64,000 nucleotides of DNA from the NCBI GenBank assembly GCA_964596645.1, contig CAZQVB010000012.1, positions 1 through 64,000 on the forward strand, read 5' to 3'. The position numbers and the translations under genes were made by a program. Of the stretch, positions 52,801 through 64,000 are shown piece after piece. The first letter of the stretch is position 1, and every line of letters begins with the position of its first letter. Source of the stretch: CAVQEK01 sp964596645 (GTDB taxonomy: Bacteria > Bacteroidota > Bacteroidia > Cytophagales > Cyclobacteriaceae). The notes under the pieces are model-generated. The model had not been told where the DNA came from and searched no databases. It was given only the letters and a program-made list of their open reading frames with translations.

Positions 52801-55800
52801 GAGGGAATTGTCGTAGTTGAGCGAAAAGAACGACTGGTATATAATGTCGGATTCCGAGTCGGTGAGCAGGTGCAATATCGTGTTGTAGCCCTCACCATAT
52901 ATCGGGGGGAAAATGAAAATGATGGCGGCAAGTATAAGTCCGCCCATTATGGCCCGGGCGATGTCGCTACTCACCTTGTGCAGGCGTGCCTCTACCATGT
53001 AGGTCACTTTGGTGAAATAAATAGAGACAATGCCACAAAAGATGCCGAGGAAGACGTAAGTGGGCGTATCCTGAGCAAAGAAGGGATCCTTCAAGTCGAA
53101 AGAAAACAACACATCGTCGCCGAGAAGTGCCAGCGAAACGAGCGACCCGGAAACGGCCGCTATGAGCAGAGGAATGAAAGAGGCGAAGGCGATACCGGCC
53201 AGTATCACCTCACTGCTAAAAATGACCCCCGCAATGGGCGAATTGAATATACCCGCTATGGCCCCTGCCGCGCCACAGCCGATGAGCACAGTGCGGCTTT
53301 TATAGTCCATATGCATAAGGCGCGACATATTGGAGCCGATGGCAGAGCCCGTCACTACGATGGGAGCCTCCAAACCAACACTACCTCCAAAACCTACCGT
53401 TATGGCGCTCGTGAGCATGCGCGAATACATACGGGTGCCTTTTACTATGCTCGATTTTTTGGAAATGGCATAAAGAATATCCGTGACACCGTGGCCCAAC
53501 TTCTCTCTGAAAATATACTTGGCCACAAACACCGTAAGCAGAATGCCCAGCAAAGGATAGAAGTACAAAAGGTAAGCGCGCCAACCCTCCTCTATACCAT
53601 CGCGCAGCAGGTGCTGTATGAAGTGCACAGTCTGCTTCAGTGTGACAGCCGCCAAACCTGCCAGCGCACCGATCACAGCGCTCATGATGGCCGTGAAATT
53701 TTTAGTGCCTACATGACGTATGCGCCACTTCAGAAAATTGTGCAGTATCTGGTTGACTTTCATGCAGAGAGTAGAGGCAGTTGCTGACCGTTACAGCACC
53801 ATACAGGCGCAAATTTAACAGAAACATCCGGTAAGCCAACGACAGCATCAATGACCTTGGGCCAACTGTAGCCCCACCACTTTTGTATAAAGAAATAGGA
53901 AAATATCCCGCACAACTATACCACGCTAAAATTGCTTTTTGGCTGCATCATGTCGAATTTCGCCTTTCAGAAACACCGATGATTCATTTAAAATTATGAA
54001 ACACAGTACTTTTTTCTTTCTGCTGGCCATGTCGGCCATTTTTTGTCAATGCCAAACTGGTAAGTCTGAAACCGTAGAAAAAAAGCCGCTCAATGTATTG
54101 TTCATAGCTGTAGACGACCTGCGCCCCGAGCTCAATACCTATGGCGCCAGCCACATACAGTCGCCCAACATCGACCGGCTGGCAGCAGGCGGGTTGCAGT
54201 TCAACCGGGCTTATTGCAATGTGCCGGTCTGTGGCGCCTCCCGCGCCAGCCTGATGACGGGCATCTATCCCACACACACACGCTTTGTGGGTTACAGCAC
54301 CAAGATCGACGAAGATGCGCCTGCTGCGCTTACGCTTCATCAACATTTCAAAAACAATGGCTACCACACCATTTCCAATGGTAAGGTGCTGCACCACCAG
54401 AACGATGCCGCCGAAGGCTGGAACGAAAACTGGCGGCCGGCAGCGCTCAACATCACCGACTGGCGCGACTACCAAAGCCAGCACAACATCACGCAGGAGC
54501 AAGTGTCAGGAAAACAAGGCTACCCCTACGAAGTGGCCGACGTGCACGACACGGCTTATTTCGACGGCCGTATTGCACAAAAGTCGATTGACGACTTGAA
54601 AAAGCTGAAGGATAAAAACGAGCCTTTCTTCCTGGCGGTTGGCTTTTTAAAGCCTCATCTGCCCTTCAATGCCCCCAAAAAATATTGGGACATGTATCCT
54701 GCCGAAAACATTGCCTTACCAGATGACTACTATTGGCCAGAAAATGCCCCGGATGCTGCCAGCCACAATTTTGGCGAGCTGAGGGCCTACTCCGGCATCC
54801 CGAAAAAAGGTGCCGTTTCCGACTCTATGGCCCTTGCCATGATACGCGGCTACTACGCCTGCGTAAGCTATACCGATGCACAAATAGGCAAACTACTTCA
54901 GAGCCTTAATGACCTCGGAATGGCCGACAATACTATAGTCATTCTCTGGGGCGACCACGGCTGGTCTTTGGGCAATCATACCTTGTGGTGCAAGCACAGC
55001 AACTTTCATGTGGCCATGCACACCCCGATGATTGTGACCGCTCCTGGTTACGAGGCCGACTTAGAAACAAATGCGCTGGTGGAGTATGTCGATATATATC
55101 CTTCGCTCTGTGAGCTCACGGGCCTTCCGGTACCCGATCACCTGCAGGGCCGCAGCTTTGTGCCACTCATGCGCGATCCCGCACAACCGTGGAAGGAAGC
55201 TGTTTTTGTACGCTACCAACCCGGCAACTCCGTAGTGACCGATCAATACGCATATACCGAATACATTAACAAAGACGGCCAATATGCAGAAATGCTCTAC
55301 GATCTCACGAGCGATCCTGCGGAAACCAACAACCTGGCCGGACAGCCCGCCAAGCAGGAAACCCAAGAAAAACTCTCGAAAATGTTGCACGAGAAAATAG
55401 CAAAAGCCCATGAGGCCGACGATATGGTAAACAAAGACATGGAGCAAGGCCAATGATGGAATGGACAAGCATATTTGTTGCTGCATGTGCAGGCGCTGTA
55501 GCCTCGGGACTTTTTTTGTGGATGTACTTCAAGGCTCAACTGCGAAGATTTAGCGATGACCTCAAGTGCAGCGAAGATGAGCACCGGCAGGCGCAGATAG
55601 ACCTGCAACTGGCGCGTGAGAAGTCGGCCGGCCAATCGGAAGAGCTGAACGGCCTGCGTACAGAACTGTCGGATGAGCGGGAGAAGGTGATCCATCTGAA
55701 TCGGCAATTGTCTGGCGTGGAGTCTGACCATCGGAACCTGAAGCAGCGGCTGGATGAACAAAAAGCCGAAGTCGAAAAGCTTCAGGAACGGTTCACGCTG

Positions 55801-58800
55801 GAGTTTAAAAACCTGGCCAACGAGATACTGGAAGAAAAAAGCCGGAAGTTCACCGATCAAAACAAAACCAATCTGGGGGAACTGCTGAACCCGCTTAAAG
55901 AAAAAATCGCTGAGTTTGAGAAAAAGGTAGAACAGACCAATAAAGAAAGTCTGGAGCGCAACACAGCCCTGCGGGAGCAAATAACCAACCTGCGCGACCT
56001 GAACCTGCTTATAACCAAAGAGGCCGAAAACCTGACAAAGGCGCTGAAAGGGGAAAGCAAAACGCAAGGCAACTGGGGCGAAATGCAGCTGGAAACTATT
56101 CTGAACAGAGTAGGACTTGAAAAGGGGCTGCACTACGAAAAGGAAAAAGTTTACCAAAATGAAGAGGGGCACAATCAGCGCCTCGACTACATCATACGGC
56201 TCCCCGATGATAAATTTTTGATCCTCGACTCAAAAGTTTCGCTCACCGCCTATGCCAACTACTTCAATGCCGAAGACGACATACAGCGCGCGCGGTTTTT
56301 AAAAATGCACCTCGATAGTGTGCAGTCGCACATAAAGCTGCTCAGCGAAAAAAACTACCACAGCCTGTACGAAATACAGCAGCCGGACTACGTGCTGATG
56401 TTTGTGGCCAATGAGCCCGCCCTCACCATAGCTCTAAAAGAAGACATGAGTCTCTACGAAAAAGCGCTGGACAAGAGCATCGTGTTGGTGTCGACCAGCA
56501 CCCTGCTCGCTACGTTGCGCACCATCAGCTATATATGGAAACAAGACATGCAGGGAAAAAATGCGCTGGAGATAGCCCGCCAGGCCGGTGCCCTCTACGA
56601 CAAGTTTACCGCATTTACCGACGACCTGATAAAAGTGGGCAAAAATCTGGATGCCACACAGTCGTGCTACAAAGAAGCCGTGAAAAAGCTGTACGACGGC
56701 AAGGATAACCTGATCCGCAAAACGGAGCGGCTGCGTGAGCTGGGTGCAAAAACCACCAAAAGCATTGATACCCGCCTGCTCGACCGGGCAGCACAGGAAG
56801 AATAAAGTGATGCCCTCGCGCTCCCGCCAAATAAAGCCTCCTGCCCGTATTGAAGAAGAATATCGTCTTTCTTTTTAAAACAAAATCCGTACTTCCTATC
56901 TTGACGCAAAATATTATTCTGTTTGCGATATGCCCCAACAATTTAAATTAGACACCATCGACCGCAAAATATTGGAGATCCTGCAAAGCCGGGCAAAGAT
57001 CACCAATGCGCGTCTTTCAGAAGAAATCGGCCTGTCACCAGCACCCACACTGGAAAGGGTAAAAAAGCTGGAACAGCTCGGCATCATCACCAGCTACCAC
57101 GCCAAGCTGGACCCCGACAAAATTGGCCTTGGCGTGAGCACCTTTGTACTGGCTACGCTCATTGGGCACAACAAAACCAATATTGAGAACTTCATAGCCG
57201 AAATACAGAAAATACCGGAAGTGGTAGAATGCCATCACATCACAGGGGCTGGCGATTTTATACTGAAAATCATTTCGAAGGATATTTCCTCGTATCAGAA
57301 GCTGATGCTTGAAAAGGTAAGCGAGATCAAAGAAGTTGATAATATGCAATCGATGGTGGTACTTTCGACCTTTAAAGACAGCAAAGTATTGCCGGTACCC
57401 GAATAGCCCACCCCACCAATGACTGTAAAGGAAGACAACCAAATCCTGAACAAGAAACAGGTACTTCAGAAGATACGCCGCATGGCCTACGAGATTTACG
57501 AAAACAACCATCTCGAAGAAAGATTATTTATTGCCGGAGTGCCACCTACCGGCTATACCCTGGCCGGGCTATTGGTGAAGGAGCTAAAAAGAATATCGGA
57601 GATCGATGTGCGGCTTCTCAAGATCGACATCAACAAAGAAGACCCTGCCAAAAGTGCCATTGAAGTAAACTATGAGGTGGAGCGGCTCCGCGGTCAGTGC
57701 CTTATATTGGTAGACGACGTGTTGTACACCGGTCGCACCTTTTTGCACAGCCTGAAGCCCTTTCTCAATATCGACATCAAAAGAATAGAAACTGCGGTGC
57801 TGGTAAACCGCAGCCATCGCCAGTTCCCGGTTTCCTCCAACTACACAGGCTACGAACTATCCACCACCCTGAACGATCATGTGCAGGTGTCGTTGGAAAA
57901 AGGCAAATTTGGCGTATTTCTGTTCTAGCAATCGCAGAATAGAGCGCGGTATCGTACTATTGAGGCAACAGACTACAGGGCTTGCTTCAAAATAGCTGCT
58001 GCTTTTATCCTTACATTAGCCGGTATAGTCGCCCATGCGAATGCGGCATTCTTTCCGCATCTTGTTTACCCTGTCTTTCCAGAAAGGTCCGTTTTTTAGC
58101 AGTATAACTGTCTTCACGCCCAGGTTGTGCCACCACCGGCTCAGGTCGTTCTTGTTGGGCGGCAACCCTTTTGGCACGGCCAGATATAAAAAGCCCATTT
58201 TTCGTGTCTCTTCTTCAAAGCAATAGTTGCCCGCCAGTGTGTTCTTGGTGTCGTTGGTGATGATGTAGCGCACACGCGGCTCTTTCGGCCCCTGCTTTCT
58301 GGGATCGGGCCGTGCATCTTTCGTAGTGTTTTGTGTAGGAAAATAATCGCTATTATCCTGCGCCAGCACCAGCGTAGCCACCAACAGCGGCAGTGCAAGC
58401 AGTATGGCTGTTTTTTTCATTCTCCTCATGCACCGTATTGGCTTCATGCTATCTCTATAGGTGTTACGCAGCCCCGCGTCCATCAATGTCGGGTATGGCA
58501 TGCTGTTGCCTGTGCCGTATTCAATTGTATGGAACATTAAACGACCCGGTAACCGCGCTGTTGTCGCGAATATCCATACTTTTGCGGCAATTTTAGTATT
58601 GTCGATAATGTATAGATACCAAGACCTCTATCAGCTCACGTGTGCTGTTTTCGAGAAGATGGGCTGTAGCCCGCAAGACGCCGGCACCGCCACCCAAGCT
58701 TTGCTGGCGGCCGATTTGCGCGGTGTAGATTCGCACGGCGTAGCGCGCCTGTCGGGTTATGTACGGCTTTGGGAAGCCGGCCGCATCAATGCCCAACCGC

Positions 58801-61800
58801 AAATAAAAATTGTGCATGAAACACCCAGTACAGCCGTAGTGGATGGCGATGGTGGGTTGGGCCTTGTAGTGGCACCCTACGCCATGCAGGTAGCCATCGA
58901 CAAAGCCCGGCAGGCTGGCACAGGTTGGGTATCGGTAAAAAACAGTAACCACTACGGCATCGCCGGCCATCATGCCATGATGGCGCTGCAGCACGACATG
59001 ATCGGCCTCAGCATGACCAACGCCAGTCCGCTGGTGGCACCTACTTTTTCCAAAGAGCGCCTGCTCGGCACCAACCCCATAGCAGTGGCCATACCAGCCA
59101 ATGAAGAGCCACCCTACGTGGCCGACTTCGCCACCACCACTGCGGCCAATGGCAAATTGGAAATTCTGCAGCGCAAGCAGCAGGAAGCACCCAGCGGATG
59201 GATACAAGATAAAAATGGCAAAGGCTCTATCAACCCCCATGAACTGAAAGAAGGTGGTGCATTGCTGCCACTCGGCGGCGATCGCGAGCATGGCAGCCAC
59301 AAGGGCTACTGCCTGGGCAGCATTGTCGACATTTTCAGTGCTGTACTTTCAGGCGCCAACTACGGGCCGTGGGTACCGCCATTTGTAAGTTTCCTGCCGC
59401 TGGCCCCCGACATGCCCGGCGAGGGCATTGGTCATTTCTTCGGCGCCATGCGCATAGATGCCTTCCGCCCCGCCCAAGAATTCAAGTTTCACATGGATCA
59501 GTGGATAAAACGGTTCAGGGCCGCAGAGCCAGTGCAGGGAATAGCCGAGGTGCAAATTCCGGGCGATGCCGAGCGCATTACCGAACAATTACGACGCGAC
59601 AATGGCATACCACTTTTACCGCCGGTAGTCAATGACTTGAAGAAACTGGCTGACAAGTTTGAGGTGGAATTTAACATAACGGTTGAATAGTATCACAAAG
59701 AAAGGCTCGGTGAACGGCGACAGGCCAAAGATCCGTTGGCGAAAAAAGAAATGGATTCAATTTCTATTGCCTGTTTGTGTTATTGATAGTCTGAACTTTT
59801 ATATAGTTTCGTATTGGTGTACCAAAAGATTTGATCTATGTACAAGGTTTTGATTGTGTTTACATTGCTCCACCTCTCCAACCTTTGCCTGGCAGAGCAA
59901 TCAATATCTTCAGAAAGTGCGACGGAGTATCAGGTAGAAGTGATTGATAACAAGCCCGATTCTGTGACCACAGAAGAGAAGGAGCCGCCTTTGAAGCGGA
60001 AATCAGTCGAAAAAGAAGAAGTGATACCGAAACAAAATTCAGCGTTGTACTACAACCTGATCACCTATGTTTTTTACAAGGTGCTAAAATACAGTCCATT
60101 CACACACTAGCGCACATCCTTGTGCTCTGCGATAAATTTCTCTACTTCTTCAAGCTTTATCTTGTCTTCATACAATGCCCTGCCGATGATCACGGCATAA
60201 ATGCCCATATCTTTCAGTTTCTTTATGTCGTCCATTGAGCGCACGCCACCACCCGCCGCTATGTAGGCATCGGGGTAGTGCTGCTGCAGCTCCTGGTACA
60301 GCTCAAAGTTTGGTCCTTCCAGCAGGCCATCGCGGGCTGTATCGGTCACTTTCAAATATTTAAGGCCGCGCTCATAGAAAAAATCGATATGCTCATACAT
60401 ATCAATGTCCGCCTTTTTTTGCCAGGCTTTGTACAAAACCTTTTTGTTCAGCGTATCAACCAACAGCGATATCTTTTCTCTGCCATAAGACATGAGCCAG
60501 GAAGCAAACAAGTCTGGATCATTGATGGCTGCGGTAGAAGCGGTAAAAAATGTGGCGCCATATTCAAGTACTTTATTGATGTCGCCATCGGTTCGTATGC
60601 CCCCCGAATAATCGATTTTTAGATCGGTGTGGCCGCAGAGCGTTTCGAGCGTATTCAGATTTTCAGGGCCTTCTTTTTTGGCTCCATCTAGGTCGGCAAA
60701 GTGCAGCACTTCTATGCCGTGATTTTCAAACAGTTTGGCGATATCCAGCGGCGAATAGTCGTAGCGCAGCAGCTTAGAAAAATCTCCCTGTTTCAGTCGC
60801 ACCACCTGGCCTTCGACCAACGATAAAGAAGGAACTATTTTGAACATAAAGCACAAGTTTGAAGGTCTTCAAATATGAGAAAAAATATGTAAGTCATAAA
60901 ACGAAATGCCCGGGCCCTCGTCCAAAAAGGTTTGCAAACCTTAGGATCAAGACCCGGGCATTGTGCCTCATTGGCGCTATACGCTGTTTTTATATGCTCC
61001 AGCCCTCGCGATATTGGCGTTGTACAAAGGCGTTGGCATCATCATAATTGGTAATTTTCATATTCTTTGCATCCCACAGCAGGCGCTTTCTGCCCAAATG
61101 GTCTTTGCCGGTCTGGTAAGCACGTATGGCCAATGAACCCAACAGTATGGCCTCAGTCATTGGCCCGGCATATTCGAACGGTGAGCTCAGCTCCGCTTTT
61201 CCATATCCGGCTTTGCAGGCATTCACCCATTGCACATAGTGACCTTCGGGCACTCTTGGAATCGTCTCTTTCACGTCCACGCTGTCCATTCTGGCGGTGG
61301 GTATCAATCGTGGATTGGCTCCGTAGCAATCGGCCATGATCTTGCCTTTGCTGCCTTCGAAGATGATGCCGCCGCTCCAGTCGCCCAGAGCCTCTTCCGG
61401 GCCCAGTTCTTCTGGCCGCTCCGGCTCAATGCCGCCGTCCAGCCAGGTGAAATCAATCTCACGATCGCTGCCTTTCACCGGAAATTTCATATAAACGGCT
61501 GAAGCCGAAGGATAGCTGTCGTTCAGCGGGATCTCATTGAATTTATTGCCCCACTGGCTTACGGCCGAGCACTCTACCTCCGATGGATAGTCGATGGGCA
61601 GTATACGAAACGCGGGATCGAGTATGTGGCAGGCCATATCGCCCAAGGCGCCGGTGCCGAACTCAAACCACCCACGCCAGCCAAATGGCACATATACCGG
61701 CTGATAGTCGGTGTATGCCGCAGGCCCCAGCCAAAGGTCCCAATCCAGATCACTGGGGATGGGGTGATTGCCGGTGGGCTTTTGTATGCCCTGTGGCCAT

Positions 61801-64000
61801 ATCGGACGGTTGGTCCACGACACTATTTTGTGCACATCGCCTACCAGGCCAGCGTCTACCATTTCCTTCATTCGGCGCACGCCATCGCCCGATCCGCCCT
61901 GGTTGCCCATCTGGGTGACGACCTTATATTTTTTGGCAGCCTCTGTGAGCATCCGTGCCTCTTCTATGCTCCACGTGAGTGGCTTCTGCACATACACATG
62001 CTTGCCTCTTTTCATGGCATCCAGTGCTGCCACAGCGTGGGTATGATCGGGGGTAGACACGGTGACGGCATCAATGTTTTTGCCTTCTTTGTCGAGCATC
62101 TCCCGGAAATCGCGGTAGTATTTGGCGTCTGGAAAATTCTCTCTTGACTTTGCCGCACGGCTGTCATCTACATCGCAGAGGTATGCGATCTTGGCATATT
62201 TGCTCTCGGCACACGAGGTGAGGTCACTGGTACCTTTACCTCCCACACCAATACCGGCAATGTATACGGTATCGCTGGGGGCCACATAGCCTTTGCCCAA
62301 TACAAAGCGTGGCACCAGCGTAAAGGCCGCTCCACCCACACCAATGTTTTTAATAAAATTTCTGCGGGACTGCAAACCCTTTTTTGATTGTTTTGATTCT
62401 GATCTTTTCATCTTTTCGAACGATTCTGGTTTTTAAGAGGTAAAAAATACGCGGTGATACATCGTGAAATGAAACGAAGCCACTCTTATAATAATTATGC
62501 ATAATAATAGCAGAATCGGGCTTACAATTCCAAATAGAACACAGGATAAGCTGAACGCATAAAGTACAGGCCCCCGGCAAATTATTTGGCTGGCTGGTAC
62601 AGCAAGGCGAACCCTTCACCATGCCTGGTCATTATCTCCACGGCAGGTTCGGGCTTCAGCAGCTTGCGCAGCTTGGCTATGTACACATCCATGCTGCGGG
62701 CGTTGAAATAGCTGTCGTCGCCCCACACCTCTTTCAGCGCTATAGAGCGCTGCAAGGTGGTATTTTGGTGCTGGCACAGGAGGCGCAGCAAATCTGCCTC
62801 CTTGGTGGTGAGGCGGGTTTGAGTAGCGCCGTCGTCAAGCATTTGCTTTTGTGCATCAAAGGTGAATCGGCCCAACGAAAAAATCATTTGCTTCGGCTCT
62901 GGCGGGCTGTCGTGCTGCATACGGCGCAACACAGCTTCTATGCGCAGCAGCAATTCTTCCATGCTGAAGGGCTTCGTTACGTAATCGTCGGCCCCCAGCT
63001 TCAGGCCGGCTATGGTGTCTTCCTTCATCGACTTGGCGGTGAGGAAGATGATCGGCATCTTTTCGTCGGTCGCGCGAATATCGCGTGCCAGAGTAAACCC
63101 GTCTTTCTTAGGCATCATGATGTCGAGTATGCACAGGTGATATGTCCCGGTTTGGAATGCCCGCAAGCCTGCTTCGCCATCTTGCCGAAGGTCGGCAGCG
63201 TAGCCTTTGAGGGCGAGATATTCCGATAGAATCTGGCCCAGATTGGGATCGTCTTCTACTATGAGCAGTTTAGCTTTTTCCATTTTGTGGCAGGTAAAGT
63301 TCAAAGGTGCTGCCCCTTCCCGGCGCGCTGTGCACCGATATGCTACCGCCTTGGGCTTGCAGCATAGTTTTCACATATGCCAGGCCCAGTCCGAAGCCTT
63401 TCACATTGTGGATGTTGCCGGTGGGCACGCGGTAAAATTTATCAAATATTTTGGCGGTGGCCTCTTTGGTCATACCAATTCCCTCATCGGAAATCCGCAC
63501 TTTGATGCCCTGCCGGTCATTTTCAGTTTCAATGACTACCCGGGGCGGCTCGGGTGAGTACTTGTTGGCGTTGTCGAGCAGGTTGTAAATGATATTCGTG
63601 AGGTGCAGCTCGTCGGCCACTACATCACTTCTACTGGCGCTGAGGCGCTTGGTGATCTGTCCCTGGCGCTTTTCTATTTGTAAAGTCACATTGTGCAGTG
63701 CCCGCTCTATCACCTCGTGTACATCCAGTTGCTCTGGCTTCAGTTTAAACTCCTTCCGCTCCAGTGTCGCCATTTGCAATACTTTTTCCACCTGCATGGC
63801 CAGCCGGTTATTTTCAGCTTGAATGATAGAAAGATAACGCTTCAGGAAATGCTCATTCTTTTTTACATCCTCGTCTTGCAGCGCTTCACAGGCCAGCGAT
63901 ACGGTGGAGATGGGCGTTTTAAATTCATGCGTCATGTTGTTGATGAAGTCATTCTTTACCTCCGAAAGCTTCTTCTGCCGCACTATGGTGTGTATGGCGT

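Overview
The window is a chromosomal segment of a Bacteroidota bacterium, most likely a marine or soil Cytophagales-type organism. The evidence is a type IX secretion/gliding block (porP-gldKLMN), an ECF sigma / FecR anti-sigma / SusC / SusD locus, promoters of the form TTG-N16-20-TAnnTTTG, few Shine-Dalgarno sequences, and families largely confined to this phylum (DUF4271 next to hemD, LamG lipoproteins, Gfo/Idh/MocA proteins with twin-arginine signals). No tRNA, rRNA, insertion sequence, phage or CRISPR array was seen.

Layout. 1-320 is non-coding and repeat-rich. 322-4366 (minus) is methionine biosynthesis: a SAM-I riboswitch, metY, metX, then an argD-like aminotransferase. 4504-7015 holds an exported sugar isomerase-like protein and an orphan GNAT-fold protein. 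7237-16085 (plus) is a glycan-uptake locus (sigma, FecR, SusC with STN domain, SusD) followed by two near-duplicate LamG lipoproteins, with no recognisable glycoside hydrolase. 16271-30262 (plus) is a Wzx/Wzy-type exopolysaccharide locus: epimerase, multi-SLBB export protein, Wzz, flippase, four glycosyltransferases, polymerase, acetyltransferase and, last, the initiating phosphoglycosyltransferase. A LytS/LytTR two-component pair follows (30322-32075). 32623-38173 (minus) is the type IX secretion core, followed upstream by hemD, a DUF4271 membrane protein and a TamA/BamA-like outer-membrane protein, which is divergent from hemW with no space between the start codons.

43204-50359 mixes an outer-membrane barrel, an unknown basic/KEA-rich small protein, a minus-strand operon of type III polyketide synthase, methyltransferase and phosphodiesterase, a divergent UbiA-like prenyltransferase, a LysE exporter and an orphan histidine kinase. 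Two thioredoxin-fold proteins come next. The gap 51650-51984 has three perfect DnaA boxes exactly 10 bp apart plus one inverted box beside AT-rich DNA, making it a candidate replication origin. To its right lie a ClC channel with CBS domains, a sulfatase, rmuC, an Lrp regulator, a phosphoribosyltransferase, a malate/lactate dehydrogenase, small secreted proteins, a HisA-like protein lacking a catalytic aspartate, a Gfo/Idh/MocA oxidoreductase, and a two-component system truncated by the window end.

The most unusual items are the candidate oriC, the HisA-like protein with a changed catalytic site, the enzyme-less SusCD/LamG locus, and the polyketide/prenyltransferase group. All functions are inferred from reading the sequence; no database search was run.
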